DNA of 64,000 nucleotides from an uncultured Lachnospiraceae bacterium (GCA_947626745.1 CANQTF010000001.1:62001-126000), one strand, 5' to 3'; positions 16,972 to 25,612 are shown, counted from the stretch's first letter. Notes: generated by a model not told the origin, from the sequence alone. Numbers and translations are program-made.

Positions 16972-17094
16972 CGCATAAGCAGAGCCGGAAAGTCTGCGGG
17001 GAGCACGCCGTGCGACGCACGAGCGAGCGAAAAGCAGGGGTTACGGCGAGCAACGCGAACGAGGGATACGAAGTATCCCGAGTCTGCTTATGCG
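16972..17094 (+). repeat. Inverted-repeat-bounded spacer between T-box and tyrS
   Basis: CGCATAAGCAGA at 16972-16983 is the exact inverse of TCTGCTTATGCG at 17083-17094. Inside lies a hairpin GGGATAC-GAA-GTATCCC (17063-17079). The enclosed 123 bases resemble a small non-coding insertion; no ORF with coding character is visible. Confidence 0.5.
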
Positions 17095-17129
17095 ATAGCG
17101 ACAACAATTTAAGAAAGGAAACAGAAATC

Positions 17130-18356
17130 ATGGGAATCTATGAGGAACTTCAAGCCAGAGGTCTTCTGGCGCAGTTGACAGACGCAGACGAGATCAGAGA
17201 TTTGATCAATGCGGGCAAGGCGGTGTTCTACATCGGCTTCGATCCCACCGCGGACAGTCTGCACGTCGGACATTTTATGGCGCTCTGCCTTATGAAGAGG
17301 CTTCAGGAGGCGGGCAATAAGCCGATCGCCCTGATCGGCGGCGGTACGGCGATGATAGGAGATCCGTCTGGCAGGACAGACATGCGCGCGATGATGACCA
17401 AAGAGACGATCGAGCATAACTGTGAGTGCTTTAAGAAGCAGATGAGCAGATTTATCGACTTTTCGGACGGCAAGGCGCTTATGGTGAACAATGCGGACTG
17501 GCTGCTCGATCTGAATTATGTGGACTTTATCCGCGAGATCGGGCCGTGTTTCAGCGTCAACAATATGCTGCGCGCGGAGTGCTATAAACAGAGAATGGAA
17601 AAGGGCTTGAGTTTCCTTGAATTTAACTATATGATCATGCAGAGTTATGATTTCATGGAGCTCTACAGGCGCTACGGCTGCAACATGCAGTTTGGCGGCG
17701 ATGACCAGTGGAGCAACATGCTGGGCGGCACGGATCTGATCCGCCGCAAGCTTGGCAAGGACGCCTACGCCATGACGATCACGCTGCTTCTCAACTCCGA
17801 GGGCAAGAAGATGGGCAAGACGCAGAAGGGAGCGGTCTGGCTCGATCCGAACAAGACATCGCCCTTTGAATTCTATCAGTACTGGAGAAACGTGGCGGAC
17901 GCCGATGTCCTGAAATGTCTGCGCATGCTGACGTTCCTGCCGTTAGAGCAGATAGATGAGATGGACAGGTGGGAAGGCAGCCAGCTCAATCAGGCGAAAG
18001 AGATCTTGGCGTACGAGCTGACGAGTCTTGTACACGGCACAGAGGAGGCCAAAAAGGCACAGGCGGCGGCGAAAGCGCTTTTTGCCGGCGGCGGCAGCTC
18101 TGAGGATATGCCGACGACCGTTCTGGCCGATGACCGGTTTGCCGACGGCAGCATCGATATCCTCGGGATCATGGTGGCGGCAGGACTGGCGGCATCGCGT
18201 TCCGAGGCGCGCCGCGCGGTGGAGCAGGGCGGTGTCTCCGTGAACGGCGATAAGGTGACGGACATCAAGGCGTCCTACACAAAGGACGCGATCGCCGCGG
18301 ACGAGTTTATCGTCAAAAAGGGAAAGAAAAGTTTCAGAAAGATCGTTACGCAATAG
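17130..18356 (+). CDS. tyrS: Tyrosyl-tRNA synthetase
   Basis: Charges tRNA-Tyr with tyrosine. 408 residues from ATG 17130, preceded by AAGAAAGGAAACAG. A longer reading from 16920 would start inside the T-box and is rejected. The HIGH motif appears as HVGH near residue 48 and the KMSKS loop as KMGKT near residue 230. The C-terminal S4 RNA-binding domain (about 340-405) has [21 protein letters not shown]. Regulated by the T-box upstream; an aldolase-family gene follows 19 bases later, probably on the same transcript. Confidence 0.97.
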   Translation: MGIYEELQARGLLAQLTDADEIRDLINAGKAVFYIGFDPTADSLHVGHFMALCLMKRLQEAGNKPIALIGGGTAMIGDPSGRTDMRAMMTKETIEHNCECFKKQMSRFIDFSDGKALMVNNADWLLDLNYVDFIREIGPCFSVNNMLRAECYKQRMEKGLSFLEFNYMIMQSYDFMELYRRYGCNMQFGGDDQWSNMLGGTDLIRRKLGKDAYAMTITLLLNSEGKKMGKTQKGAVWLDPNKTSPFEFYQYWRNVADADVLKCLRMLTFLPLEQIDEMDRWEGSQLNQAKEILAYELTSLVHGTEEAKKAQAAAKALFAGGGSSEDMPTTVLADDRFADGSIDILGIMVAAGLAASRSEARRAVEQGGVSVNGDKVTDIKASYTKDAIAADEFIVKKGKKSFRKIVTQ

Positions 18357-18375
18357 AGAAGGGAGAGCGAAAGAA

Positions 18376-19359
18376 ATGCAGAAACAGACAAAAGAGAGAA
18401 CACTCATGTCCTACACGCCGGATATCAAGGTGGTGGACTGCACACTGCGCGACGGCGGCCTTGTCAATGACTTTTATTTTACCGACGAGTTTGTAAAAGC
18501 GCTCTATCAGGCGAACATCAACGCCGGCGTCGATTATATGGAATTTGGCTACAAGGCTTCCAAGGAAATGTTCGACGTGAATAAGTTCGGCAAATGGAAA
18601 TTCAGCGACGATGTCCACATTCGTGAGATCGTTGGGGACAACAAGACGGATATGAAGATCTCCGTGATGGCGGATGTGGGACGCTGTGATTTTAAGAAAG
18701 ACATATTGAACAAAAAGGACAGCCCGGTCGATATGGTGCGCGTGGCCACTTATATCAATACGATCCCCGCAGCGGTGGAGATGATCGAGGACTGTACGAA
18801 GAAGGGATACGAGACCACGGTCAATATCATGGCGATCTCCAAGTCAAACGACGTGGACATTGATGCGGCGCTGGAGCTGCTGTGCCAGAGCAGCGTAGGC
18901 ACGATCTATCTCGTGGACAGCTATGGCTCTCTCTATCCCGAACAGGTCAGGCGGCTTTCCGAAAAATACTTGGAGATCGCCGACAAGTACGGCAAGAAGG
19001 TCGGCATTCATGCGCACAACAACCAGCAGCTCGCCTTCGCCAATACGACCGAGGCGATCATCAAGGGCGTGAGTTATTTAGACGCCACGGTGAGCGGCAT
19101 GGGGCGGGGCTGCGGAAACTGTCCGAGTGAATTGCTGCTGGGATTTCTGAAAAATCCGAAGTACAGGATCAACCCGATCTTAAAGTTCGTGGAGTCTTAC
19201 ATTGTGCCGCTGCGCAAGGAAGGCGTTGTTTGGGGGTACGATGTGCCCTATCTTCTGACCGGACTGTTGAACCAGCATCCGAAGACGGCGATCCAGTTTA
19301 TGAAAGAGAAGAGAGAGGATTACAACAGCTTCTATCTGGAACTGCTGGATAACTTCTAA
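18376..19359 (+). CDS. HMG-CoA lyase-like / 4-hydroxy-2-oxovalerate aldolase-family protein
   Basis: 327 residues. An aldolase TIM barrel of the HMGL-like family: VVDCTLRDGGLVND at about 16-29 with the catalytic Arg-Asp, YLVDSYGSLYPEQ near 178, metal-ligand HAHNN near 214-218, and GMGRGCGNCPSE near 242. The family covers 4-hydroxy-2-oxovalerate aldolase, HMG-CoA lyase and citramalate/isopropylmalate synthase; the reaction here cannot be fixed, and no acetaldehyde dehydrogenase partner lies nearby. Start 18376 follows AAGGGAGAGCGAAAG; ATG 18406 is a possible alternative. Cotranscription with tyrS would place it under tyrosine control. Confidence 0.8.
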   Translation: MQKQTKERTLMSYTPDIKVVDCTLRDGGLVNDFYFTDEFVKALYQANINAGVDYMEFGYKASKEMFDVNKFGKWKFSDDVHIREIVGDNKTDMKISVMADVGRCDFKKDILNKKDSPVDMVRVATYINTIPAAVEMIEDCTKKGYETTVNIMAISKSNDVDIDAALELLCQSSVGTIYLVDSYGSLYPEQVRRLSEKYLEIADKYGKKVGIHAHNNQQLAFANTTEAIIKGVSYLDATVSGMGRGCGNCPSELLLGFLKNPKYRINPILKFVESYIVPLRKEGVVWGYDVPYLLTGLLNQHPKTAIQFMKEKREDYNSFYLELLDNF

Positions 19360-19361
19360 TA

Positions 19362-19375
19362 ATAACATATGTTAT
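19362..19375. repeat. 14-base perfect palindrome before lysozyme gene
   Basis: ATAACATATGTTAT lies 3 bases after the aldolase-family stop and about 80 bases before the lysozyme start. It may be an operator; no repeat tract or T-run supports a terminator. Confidence 0.35.
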
Positions 19376-19452
19376 ACAATGTATCATAAGGGAATTCCGG
19401 AGATACGTCTGCAGCGCTGAAATGCGCCGGAAATAACGAAGGAGGAGACGTG

Positions 19453-21129
19453 ATGCGGGACAGAGATTGGGACGATGAACTGCTGGACTTGGACGATGAC
19501 GACGGAGAGGCAGACGATGAGATTGATGACGGCTATGATGAGGAAGATGAGGAGGGAGCGGCTCTCTCTGCAGTCAGCGCCAGACTGATCACGGCTGCCG
19601 CCGTGGCGGCGGCACTCATTTTTGCAGTGGTCGTTGCGGTCATCATTCTGACGGGCAGAAAGTCGGAAGAGCCGGCGGAGGCAGTATTACAGGCACAGGA
19701 GCTGTCCGATGCGGATGGGAAGGCACAGGAGCTGCCGGAAGATACGTCCGATGACGGAGAACTTGATATAACAGATGTTACGGATAGTGGAGCGCAGGAC
19801 GAGCAGGAGAGTGCGGCAAAAGGCGGCTCCGATACACAGGCGGCGGAAGCGGAGGATCCGCAGACGGCCTCCATGAGCGGGGATCAGGGAGCGGAGGTGG
19901 ATGTGACCGAGCTTCTTTCTTCCGACCGGGTGTCGGAGACAAGCGAGACGACGATCGGTATCGATGTCGCGAGATATCAGGGAACGATCGACTGGGCGCA
20001 GGTCGCCGCGTCCGGCATAGACTTTGCGATGGTGCGTGTGGGCTACCGCGCGGACACCTCCAGAGAGATCCATGCCGATACAAATGCTAAGTACAATATG
20101 CAGGAGGCACAGAAGAACGGTATCAAGATCGGCGCCTATTTCTTCTCGACGGCCACGACTGCAGAGGAAGCCAGGGAGGAGGCCGACTGGGTGGCGGATT
20201 ATATTTCCCGCTATCCCGTTACTTATCCGGTCGCTTACGACTGCGAGGGCTTTGACAAGCCGGACAGCGCCCAGTACGCTCTGACGAATGCCCAGAGGAC
20301 GGATATCGCCGTGGCTTTCCTGCAGGAAATATATAACAGGGGTTATACACCTATGTTTTACGCATCTATGGGTGAACTGTCAGGCGGCGCGAAGTGGGAT
20401 ACCGCAAGGATCGAAAGCATCTGCAGAGTGTGGGTGTCACAGTATCCGTCCGCACCCTATCCGGATACGGCGCGGTCCGCCTACACTGGCACACACGCCA
20501 TGTGGCAGTATACGAATCAGGGGACAGTACCCGGTATCTCCATGCCCGTGGACGTGAATGTGGCATATTTCGGCTATGAGAGCACGGCGGCTGCGCTAAA
20601 CGACGAGGCGCCGGAGGAAGTACAGGCCGATAAGGAAGCGCTGATGAACTTCACGGAAGTGAATGAGACGGTGACTGCCAAAGATTCCACCAATCTGCGC
20701 GACACACCGAGTCAGGGAGCGGACAGCACCGTCGTCTACACGCTGCAGAACGGAGAGACGGTCACGCGGACGGGCGTCAGCGACAGCGGCTGGTCAAGGC
20801 TTACTTACAATGGGCAGACCGTGTACGCCGTGTCAAACTATCTGACCACGGATCTGCAGTATCAGGCTCCTGCAAAAGCGCAGGAAGGCGCGGAGAGCGG
20901 CGACGGGCTGAAGACCAAGTTCGCGGACAGGAACGAACAGGTGACGGCGAAGATCGAGGTGAACCTGCGCGCATTGCCGAGCGTGACAAATCCGGATGCC
21001 GCGGTAGTCGCCGTGCTGCATAACGGAGAGTATGTGACAAGAACGGGGATCAATGAGGATTACGGCTGGTCCAGAGTGGATTACAACGGGCAGACGCTGT
21101 ACTGCATCAGCAGTTACCTGACGAATTGA
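19453..21129 (+). CDS. Membrane-anchored GH25 lysozyme with SH3 domains
   Basis: 558 residues. The first 35 are extremely acidic (22 Asp/Glu) and would be cytoplasmic; one membrane helix (about 45-70) follows, then a Ser/Glu-rich linker. The GH25 muramidase domain spans about 165-375: IGIDVARYQG, VAYDCEGF with the catalytic Asp/Glu, and MWQYTNQG. Two bacterial SH3-type domains follow (about 400-460 and 490-558), each with NLRxxPS and Y(V/T)xRTG signatures. It likely cleaves peptidoglycan during growth or division while tethered to the membrane. ATG 19453 is preferred over GTG 19450 because of its spacing from GGAGGAG (19441-19447). Confidence 0.92.
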   Translation: MRDRDWDDELLDLDDDDGEADDEIDDGYDEEDEEGAALSAVSARLITAAAVAAALIFAVVVAVIILTGRKSEEPAEAVLQAQELSDADGKAQELPEDTSDDGELDITDVTDSGAQDEQESAAKGGSDTQAAEAEDPQTASMSGDQGAEVDVTELLSSDRVSETSETTIGIDVARYQGTIDWAQVAASGIDFAMVRVGYRADTSREIHADTNAKYNMQEAQKNGIKIGAYFFSTATTAEEAREEADWVADYISRYPVTYPVAYDCEGFDKPDSAQYALTNAQRTDIAVAFLQEIYNRGYTPMFYASMGELSGGAKWDTARIESICRVWVSQYPSAPYPDTARSAYTGTHAMWQYTNQGTVPGISMPVDVNVAYFGYESTAAALNDEAPEEVQADKEALMNFTEVNETVTAKDSTNLRDTPSQGADSTVVYTLQNGETVTRTGVSDSGWSRLTYNGQTVYAVSNYLTTDLQYQAPAKAQEGAESGDGLKTKFADRNEQVTAKIEVNLRALPSVTNPDAAVVAVLHNGEYVTRTGINEDYGWSRVDYNGQTLYCISSYLTN

Positions 21130-21174
21130 CAGATCATACCGATGAGACGCCGCGGGGAATGCGGTCAAAGAGAC

Positions 21175-21215
21175 AAAAAAGATATATGGCAGATCAGCTG
21201 CCATATATCTTTTTT
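21175..21215. terminator. Bidirectional terminator between lysozyme gene and aroC
   Basis: A perfect 18-base inverted repeat (21175-21192 and 21198-21215) with AAAAAA / TTTTTT ends and a 5-base loop works on both strands. The aroC stop codon (forward 21194-21196) lies in the loop region, so the last aroC codons form one arm. Confidence 0.93.
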
Positions 21216-22294
21216 AAATTCTCCAGCTTGGCGCCTGCGCCCAGCAGAAGGGCGTCCGCCAGTGTGACCGCAGCCATTGCTTCCACGACCACCACGGCGC
21301 GGGGAACAATGACGGGATCGTGGCGCCCTTTGATGGCTATTTCGATCTCCTCGCCCTGCCGGTTGACGGTCTTCTGCGGGGAGAAGATAGACGGCGTCGG
21401 TTTGACATGGGCGCGCAGGAGGATATCGCTTCCGTCGCTGATGCCGCCCAGAATGCCGCCCGCATGGTTGCTTGCCTTGGCAACTTTACCGTCTCTCATG
21501 CAGAAGGCGTCGTTGTTATCGGAACCGCGATGCAGGGCGGCCTCGACACCGTCGCCGATCTCCACCGCCTTGACGGCGCCGACGGACATGACGGCTTTGG
21601 CGAGATTGGCGTCCAGCTTCTCAAAGACGGGATCGCCCAGACCGGCGGGAACGCCGCTTATCCGGCATTCGATCACGCCGCCGGCGGAGTCGCGGCTGTT
21701 CATGCAGTCGGCCAGATAGGCTTCCGCCCGCGCGGAGGCTTCGATATCCGGCATACAGGTAGGCGTCGTCAGGATCGCCTGTCTGTCGAACTTCTCCATA
21801 TCGACCGCGACCGGGCCGATGGATCTCGTGTAAGCGGTCAGCTCGATGCCGAATTCCCGAAGCAGCTTGGCGGCGACGGCGCCCGCGGCGACGCGTCCCA
21901 CCGTCTCGCGCCCCGAGGAACGGCCGCCGCCCCGATAATCGCGGAAGCCGTATTTGGCATCAAACGTATAGTCCGCGTGGCCGGGACGGTAGTAGTTCGC
22001 GATCTCGCTGTAATCTCCGGAGCGCTGGGACGTGTTGCGGACCAGCACGGAGACGGGCGTGCCGGTCGTCATGCCCTCGAAGACGCCGGACAATATCTCG
22101 GCCGCGTCGTCCTCCCTGCGGGAAGTCGCGATCTTTGTCTGTCCCGGCTTGCGGCGGTCCAGATATGCCTGAATGTCCGAGACGTCCAAGGCGATGCCGG
22201 CGGGGCAGCCGTCTATCACGACGCCCAGCGCCGCACCGTGGGATTCGCCCCATGTCGTGAGCCGAAAAATGTTTCCGAAAGATGAACCTGCCAT
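21194..22294 (-). CDS. aroC: Chorismate synthase
   Basis: Converts 5-enolpyruvylshikimate 3-phosphate to chorismate using reduced FMN; last common step of aromatic amino acid synthesis. 366 residues, family length. Signatures: GESHGAALGVVIDG at the N-terminus, RSSGRETVGRVAAGAVA near residues 126-142, and a C-terminal HDP(V) region. No other aro genes are close. It is divergent from the VanY-type gene and convergent with the lysozyme gene, sharing a hairpin terminator that overlaps its last codons. The ribosome site AAAGGATCAC precedes ATG 22294. Confidence 0.97.
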   Translation of the reverse strand: MAGSSFGNIFRLTTWGESHGAALGVVIDGCPAGIALDVSDIQAYLDRRKPGQTKIATSRREDDAAEILSGVFEGMTTGTPVSVLVRNTSQRSGDYSEIANYYRPGHADYTFDAKYGFRDYRGGGRSSGRETVGRVAAGAVAAKLLREFGIELTAYTRSIGPVAVDMEKFDRQAILTTPTCMPDIEASARAEAYLADCMNSRDSAGGVIECRISGVPAGLGDPVFEKLDANLAKAVMSVGAVKAVEIGDGVEAALHRGSDNNDAFCMRDGKVAKASNHAGGILGGISDGSDILLRAHVKPTPSIFSPQKTVNRQGEEIEIAIKGRHDPVIVPRAVVVVEAMAAVTLADALLLGAGAKLENLKKIYGS

Positions 22295-22535
22295 ATCTGT
22301 GATCCTTTCTCATGCCAGAAAACTCCCGATAGGAAGCGTCTGCGTCCGCCGCCGCAACGGTAAAACGTCAGAATGCTGCGCGAGTAAAAAGGTAAATTCT
22401 GACAAATCAGCGAGACACGCCGTACAAAATGAAGTTTTCTGAAAAATAAATGCAAGATGTCCTGCATAATAAAATAACAGTCAATATTAAAAAATGCGCT
22501 CTCACAGTTCGGAGAGATCGACTGTATCCATACGA

Positions 22536-22564
22536 AGTATACCATATCGCCGACAAGAAATAAA
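22536..22564 (-). promoter_or_regulatory. Candidate extended -10 promoter of aroC
   Basis: On the minus strand TGG-TATACT (forward 22536-22544) with a weak TTTATT 17 bases upstream (forward 22559-22564). The extended -10 can compensate for the weak -35. Confidence 0.45.
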
Positions 22565-22618
22565 TATTTCGTGCAAAAGTATTTGCAGCTCCTTTTTGAT
22601 AAATTTACATAAAATAGC

Positions 22619-22646
22619 TGTACAAATAAATTTTATGTGTTATGAT
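22619..22646 (+). promoter_or_regulatory. Extended -10 promoter of VanY-type peptidase gene
   Basis: TGTACA (22619-22624), 16-base spacer ending TGT, then TATGAT (22641-22646). A 9-base inverted repeat ACATAAAAT / ATTTTATGT (22607-22615, 22630-22638) brackets the -35 box and may be an operator. Confidence 0.5.
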
Positions 22647-22707
22647 ACTATAAGGTGGAAGTATCGTGTGAGATCAGTGTGTTGTACATAGGATTTGAGG
22701 ATTCTTC

Positions 22708-23745
22708 ATGAAGAAGACGTTTCGGGAAAAAGTGATTTCCTATTTTGCCAATCTTGCAAAAAAGAACAGACTGCTGCATTACCCCTGCCTTGCGGGATTA
22801 TCCGTGGTGCTGGGCGTATATTACATAGGCAGACATTTCGCGACCAATGCGAAACGCTACGGGAGCGTTGCGTTTGTCATGATCTTTTTTATGAGCAGCT
22901 GCAGTTTCTCCTTTGCCGTATTTGCGGAGAAGACCGGATTCATCAAGGCGCAGGAAACATACAGCGCCGTTGTGGAGGACTCCGACATCTCGCTGGCGGA
23001 GGAGACCGGAGAGACGGACTACGCGGACGGCGACGAGGAGGCGTATACCTACACGGAGCAGGAATACCTCGGCGGCGAGAACACCGCGTATACGCTGGAT
23101 GATATTCTGGAAAATCAGGGAGAGTATCGGACGAACGACGGGGAAGCGGAGGCTGTCACGGACGATTATGAGTTTGCCACGGACGACTGGCGGCTCGTCC
23201 TGATCAATAAGCAGCACCCGATCCCGGAGGATTACGATTTTAAGCTGGGTACGATCGTCGGCAGCATGATGTGTGACGAGAGGATCGTGAACGATCTGTT
23301 GGCCATGATGCAGGCGGCAAGGGACGACAACATCAATCTGGTGATCAAGTCGCCGTACCGTCCGGATTCCAGACAGGAGACAAACTTCAACGCCCGGATC
23401 AAGAAATACATGGGGCAGGGCTGTTCCTATATGGAGGCTTACAAGCGCACGTCGCAGGTCATCACGGTACCGGGGGCAAGCGAGCATCAGGTCGGTCTCG
23501 CCTTGGATATCGTCTGCGACAGCTATGATGACCTCACGGAGGGCTTCGGCGAGACGAAAGCGGGCGAGTGGCTGGCGGAGCATAGCTGCGAGTATGGGTT
23601 TACGCTGCGCTATCCGGCGGAAAAGGAATACATCACCGGTATCGTGTATGAGCCGTGGCACTTCCGCTATGTGGGAAGAGAGGCGGCCACGATCATGCGG
23701 GACGAGGGGATCTGTCTGGAGGAATTTTGGGACAGATACCTGTAA
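22708..23745 (+). CDS. D-alanyl-D-alanine carboxypeptidase (VanY/peptidase M15 type)
   Basis: 345 residues. One or two N-terminal hydrophobic segments (about 30-75) anchor it in the membrane, followed by an acidic Glu/Tyr-rich linker (about 85-155). The M15 domain shows SPYRP near 215, the zinc motif SEHQVGLALDI near 258-268 (SxHxxGxAxD) and EPWHFRYVG near 312-320. It trims terminal D-Ala from peptidoglycan stem peptides outside the cell. Start ATG 22708 has a weak ribosome site (TTTGAGGATTCTTC). tgt starts 68 bases downstream. Confidence 0.9.
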   Translation: MKKTFREKVISYFANLAKKNRLLHYPCLAGLSVVLGVYYIGRHFATNAKRYGSVAFVMIFFMSSCSFSFAVFAEKTGFIKAQETYSAVVEDSDISLAEETGETDYADGDEEAYTYTEQEYLGGENTAYTLDDILENQGEYRTNDGEAEAVTDDYEFATDDWRLVLINKQHPIPEDYDFKLGTIVGSMMCDERIVNDLLAMMQAARDDNINLVIKSPYRPDSRQETNFNARIKKYMGQGCSYMEAYKRTSQVITVPGASEHQVGLALDIVCDSYDDLTEGFGETKAGEWLAEHSCEYGFTLRYPAEKEYITGIVYEPWHFRYVGREAATIMRDEGICLEEFWDRYL

Positions 23746-23813
23746 GCGGGGAGCAGCCATATCACTATCTGACAGCGGAAAGCGCTGCGGAAAATATTCG
23801 TAAGGCAGAGATT

Positions 23814-24950
23814 ATGTATCAGATCATCAGAACAGAAGGCAGGGCAAAACGGGCGCAGCTGGAGACGGTACACGGAACGATCCAGACGCCCGTATTTATG
23901 AATGTAGGCACGGTCGCCGCGATCAAAGGGGCGGTGTCCACGGAGGATCTGGAGAAGATCGGAACGCAGGTGGTGTTGTCCAACACCTATCATCTGCACG
24001 TGCGCCCCGGCGACAAGATCGTCAGGCAGATGGGCGGGCTGCACAGGTTTATGTCGTGGGAACGGCCGATCCTGACGGATTCCGGCGGCTTTCAGGTCTT
24101 TTCGCTGGCAAGTCTGCGCAGGATCAAGGAGGAAGGCGTCTATTTCCACTCGCACATTGACGGGCGCAAGATTTTTATGGGGCCGGAGGAGAGCATGCAG
24201 ATCCAGTCGAATTTGGCTTCCACGATCGCGATGGCGTTTGACGAATGCCCCTCCAGCATGGCGGACAGAAAATATGTGGAAGAATCGGTGTCCCGCACCG
24301 CAAGATGGCTGGAGCGCTGCCGCGCGGAGCTGGACAGGCTGAACGGTCTGGACGATACGATCAATCCCAAACAGCTTCTTTTCGGCATCAATCAGGGGGC
24401 GGTCTACGCCGATATCAGGATCGAGCACGCCAAGAGAATATCCGATATCCCGTGCGAAGGATACGCGATCGGCGGACTCGCGGTGGGGGAGAGCCATGAG
24501 GAGATGTACCATATTATAGAAGAGACGGTTCCTTATCTCCCGCAGGACAAGCCTACTTATCTGATGGGCGTCGGCACGCCGGCCAATATTTTGGAGGCTG
24601 TGGAGCGCGGCGTGGATTTCTTTGATTGCGTTTACCCGACCAGAAACGGCAGACACGGACATCTGTATACCAACCGGGGCAAGATCAATCTCTTCAACGC
24701 AAGGTATGAGACGGACGCAGGGCCGATCGAAGAGGGCTGCGGCTGTCCGGCGTGTACCAGGTACTCGCGGGCCTACGTCAGACATCTTCTGAAAGCCAAA
24801 GAAATGCTCGGTATGCGCCTGTGCGTCCTGCACAACCTGTACTTCTATAACACGATGATGAAGGAGATCCGGGACGCGCTGGAGACGGGAACGTTTGCCG
24901 CCTACAAAAAACAAAAACTGGAGGGTATGCAGACAGGGGAAGAATGCTGA
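23814..24950 (+). CDS. tgt: tRNA-guanine transglycosylase
   Basis: Inserts the queuosine precursor preQ1 at position 34 of tRNA-Asp, Asn, His and Tyr. 378 residues from ATG 23814. An upstream in-frame reading from 23655 overlaps the peptidase gene and is rejected. The substrate loop DSGGFQVFSLASLR is near residue 90, the catalytic nucleophile region GGLAVGES near 220, DCVYPTRNGRHG near 270, and the zinc site CGCPAC ... H near 310-340. The usual partner yajC is next, 129 bases downstream with its own promoter. The start is preceded by TAAGGCAGAG. Confidence 0.96.
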   Translation: MYQIIRTEGRAKRAQLETVHGTIQTPVFMNVGTVAAIKGAVSTEDLEKIGTQVVLSNTYHLHVRPGDKIVRQMGGLHRFMSWERPILTDSGGFQVFSLASLRRIKEEGVYFHSHIDGRKIFMGPEESMQIQSNLASTIAMAFDECPSSMADRKYVEESVSRTARWLERCRAELDRLNGLDDTINPKQLLFGINQGAVYADIRIEHAKRISDIPCEGYAIGGLAVGESHEEMYHIIEETVPYLPQDKPTYLMGVGTPANILEAVERGVDFFDCVYPTRNGRHGHLYTNRGKINLFNARYETDAGPIEEGCGCPACTRYSRAYVRHLLKAKEMLGMRLCVLHNLYFYNTMMKEIRDALETGTFAAYKKQKLEGMQTGEEC

Positions 24951-24953
24951 AAA

Positions 24954-24970
24954 TTCTATAAATTATAGAA
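24954..24970. repeat. AT-rich palindrome after tgt
   Basis: TTCTATAAATTATAGAA, a 17-base palindrome 3 bases after the tgt stop and just upstream of the yajC promoter. It lacks a T-tail, so it is a weak terminator candidate or an operator. Confidence 0.35.
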
Positions 24971-24978
24971 GAAAAGGC

Positions 24979-25007
24979 TTGTTTTCTCATATCGTTTTGT
25001 GTATCAT
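24979..25007 (+). promoter_or_regulatory. Promoter of yajC
   Basis: TTGTTT (24979-24984), 17-base spacer, TATCAT (25002-25007), about 70 bases upstream of the yajC start. Confidence 0.5.
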
Positions 25008-25079
25008 ATGCAATAGATGCATTTATCCGTGTGAATAGCAGGTGTTATATATCGCGCGGGAGATAGGGAGGAAAGACAG

Positions 25080-25403
25080 ATGGGTATTTTGATGACGGCT
25101 GACGGTGCGGCCGCGGCGCCGGCGGGCGGCGGTATGATCGTTATGGTCCTTTACATTGTGATCATTGTGGCGTTCATGTATTTTATCATGATCAGACCGC
25201 AGAAGAAAGAGCAGAAGAGGATGGCTGCGATGCTCTCCGAGATGAGCGTCGGGGACTGCGTGCTGACGACGAGCGGCTTCTATGGGATCGTGATCGACAT
25301 TACGGACGACACGATCATCGTTGAGTTCGGCAGCAACAAAAACTGCCGTATCCCGATGCAGAAATCCGCGGTCGCACAGATCGAGAAGGCAGATGCAGAG
25401 TAA
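25080..25403 (+). CDS. yajC: Preprotein translocase subunit YajC
   Basis: 107 residues. One membrane helix (about 18-38, GMIVMVLYIVIIVAFMYFIM) is followed at once by the family signature RPQKKEQKRM and a small cytoplasmic domain with GDCVLTTSGFYGIV. YajC accompanies SecDF at the Sec translocon. The tgt-yajC pairing is conserved, but the usual secD/secF genes do not follow; a terminator and a lipoprotein gene do. Ribosome site GGGAGGAAAG. Confidence 0.93.
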   Translation: MGILMTADGAAAAPAGGGMIVMVLYIVIIVAFMYFIMIRPQKKEQKRMAAMLSEMSVGDCVLTTSGFYGIVIDITDDTIIVEFGSNKNCRIPMQKSAVAQIEKADAE

Positions 25404-25428
25404 CGCGGCAGAAAGGCCGCAGACAGAA

Positions 25429-25466
25429 ACAGCACCACGGGAGAGACCGCTGGTGTTGTTTTTTGT
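25429..25466 (+). terminator. Terminator after yajC
   Basis: Stem ACAGCACCA (25429-25437) with TGGTGTTGT (25451-25459), followed by a T-run from 25459. Confidence 0.8.
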
Positions 25467-25501
25467 TGTAATCCCAATCATAAACAATTTGCAATATGGT
25501 A

Positions 25502-25530
25502 TTGACAAGGGGGGGGGTATGGCGTATATA
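25502..25530 (+). promoter_or_regulatory. Promoter with nine-G tract in its spacer
   Basis: TTGACA (25502-25507), spacer containing nine G (25509-25517), then TATATA (25525-25530, 17-base spacing) or TATAAT (25527-25532, 19-base spacing). Slippage in the G run would change the spacing and thus promoter strength. It drives the lipoprotein gene at 25613. Confidence 0.7.
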
Positions 25531-25612
25531 ATTGTCTCTTGTGTGAAATACACCTTGATGTGAAGCGCATCATGCAGAGAAAAAGTTCTTATGAACAGGA
25601 GGAGGAAATGTT

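Larger units (their letters stand above)
16616..17129 (+). other. Gene-free stretch: tyrS promoter, T-box leader and post-terminator spacer
   Basis: This 514-base stretch holds the tyrS promoter (16645-16673), the T-box leader to about 16969, and a further 160 bases containing a 12-base inverted repeat and a small hairpin before the tyrS start. I see no separate gene; open frames through it are chance readings of structured RNA. Confidence 0.8.
22295..22707. other. 413-base divergent intergenic region
   Basis: An AT-rich region holding an aroC promoter candidate (22536-22564, minus) with a leader of about 235 bases, and the VanY-gene promoter (22619-22646). I found no T-box core or known riboswitch signature in the aroC leader and no plausible small gene. 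Confidence 0.6.

Noticed and set aside
16920..17129. N-terminal extension of tyrS
   Set aside because: The reading starts inside the T-box core and runs through a terminator hairpin; TyrRS homology begins at 17130, which has its own ribosome site.
22216..22545. Possible small minus-strand gene upstream of aroC
   Set aside because: The frame overlaps the aroC start and an AT-rich leader; no ribosome site or coding character.
23655..23813. N-terminal extension of tgt
   Set aside because: It overlaps the end of the VanY-type gene in another frame; Tgt homology begins at 23814.
25404..25612. Possible peptide gene between yajC and the lipoprotein gene
   Set aside because: The open frames run through a terminator and a promoter; no ribosome site.
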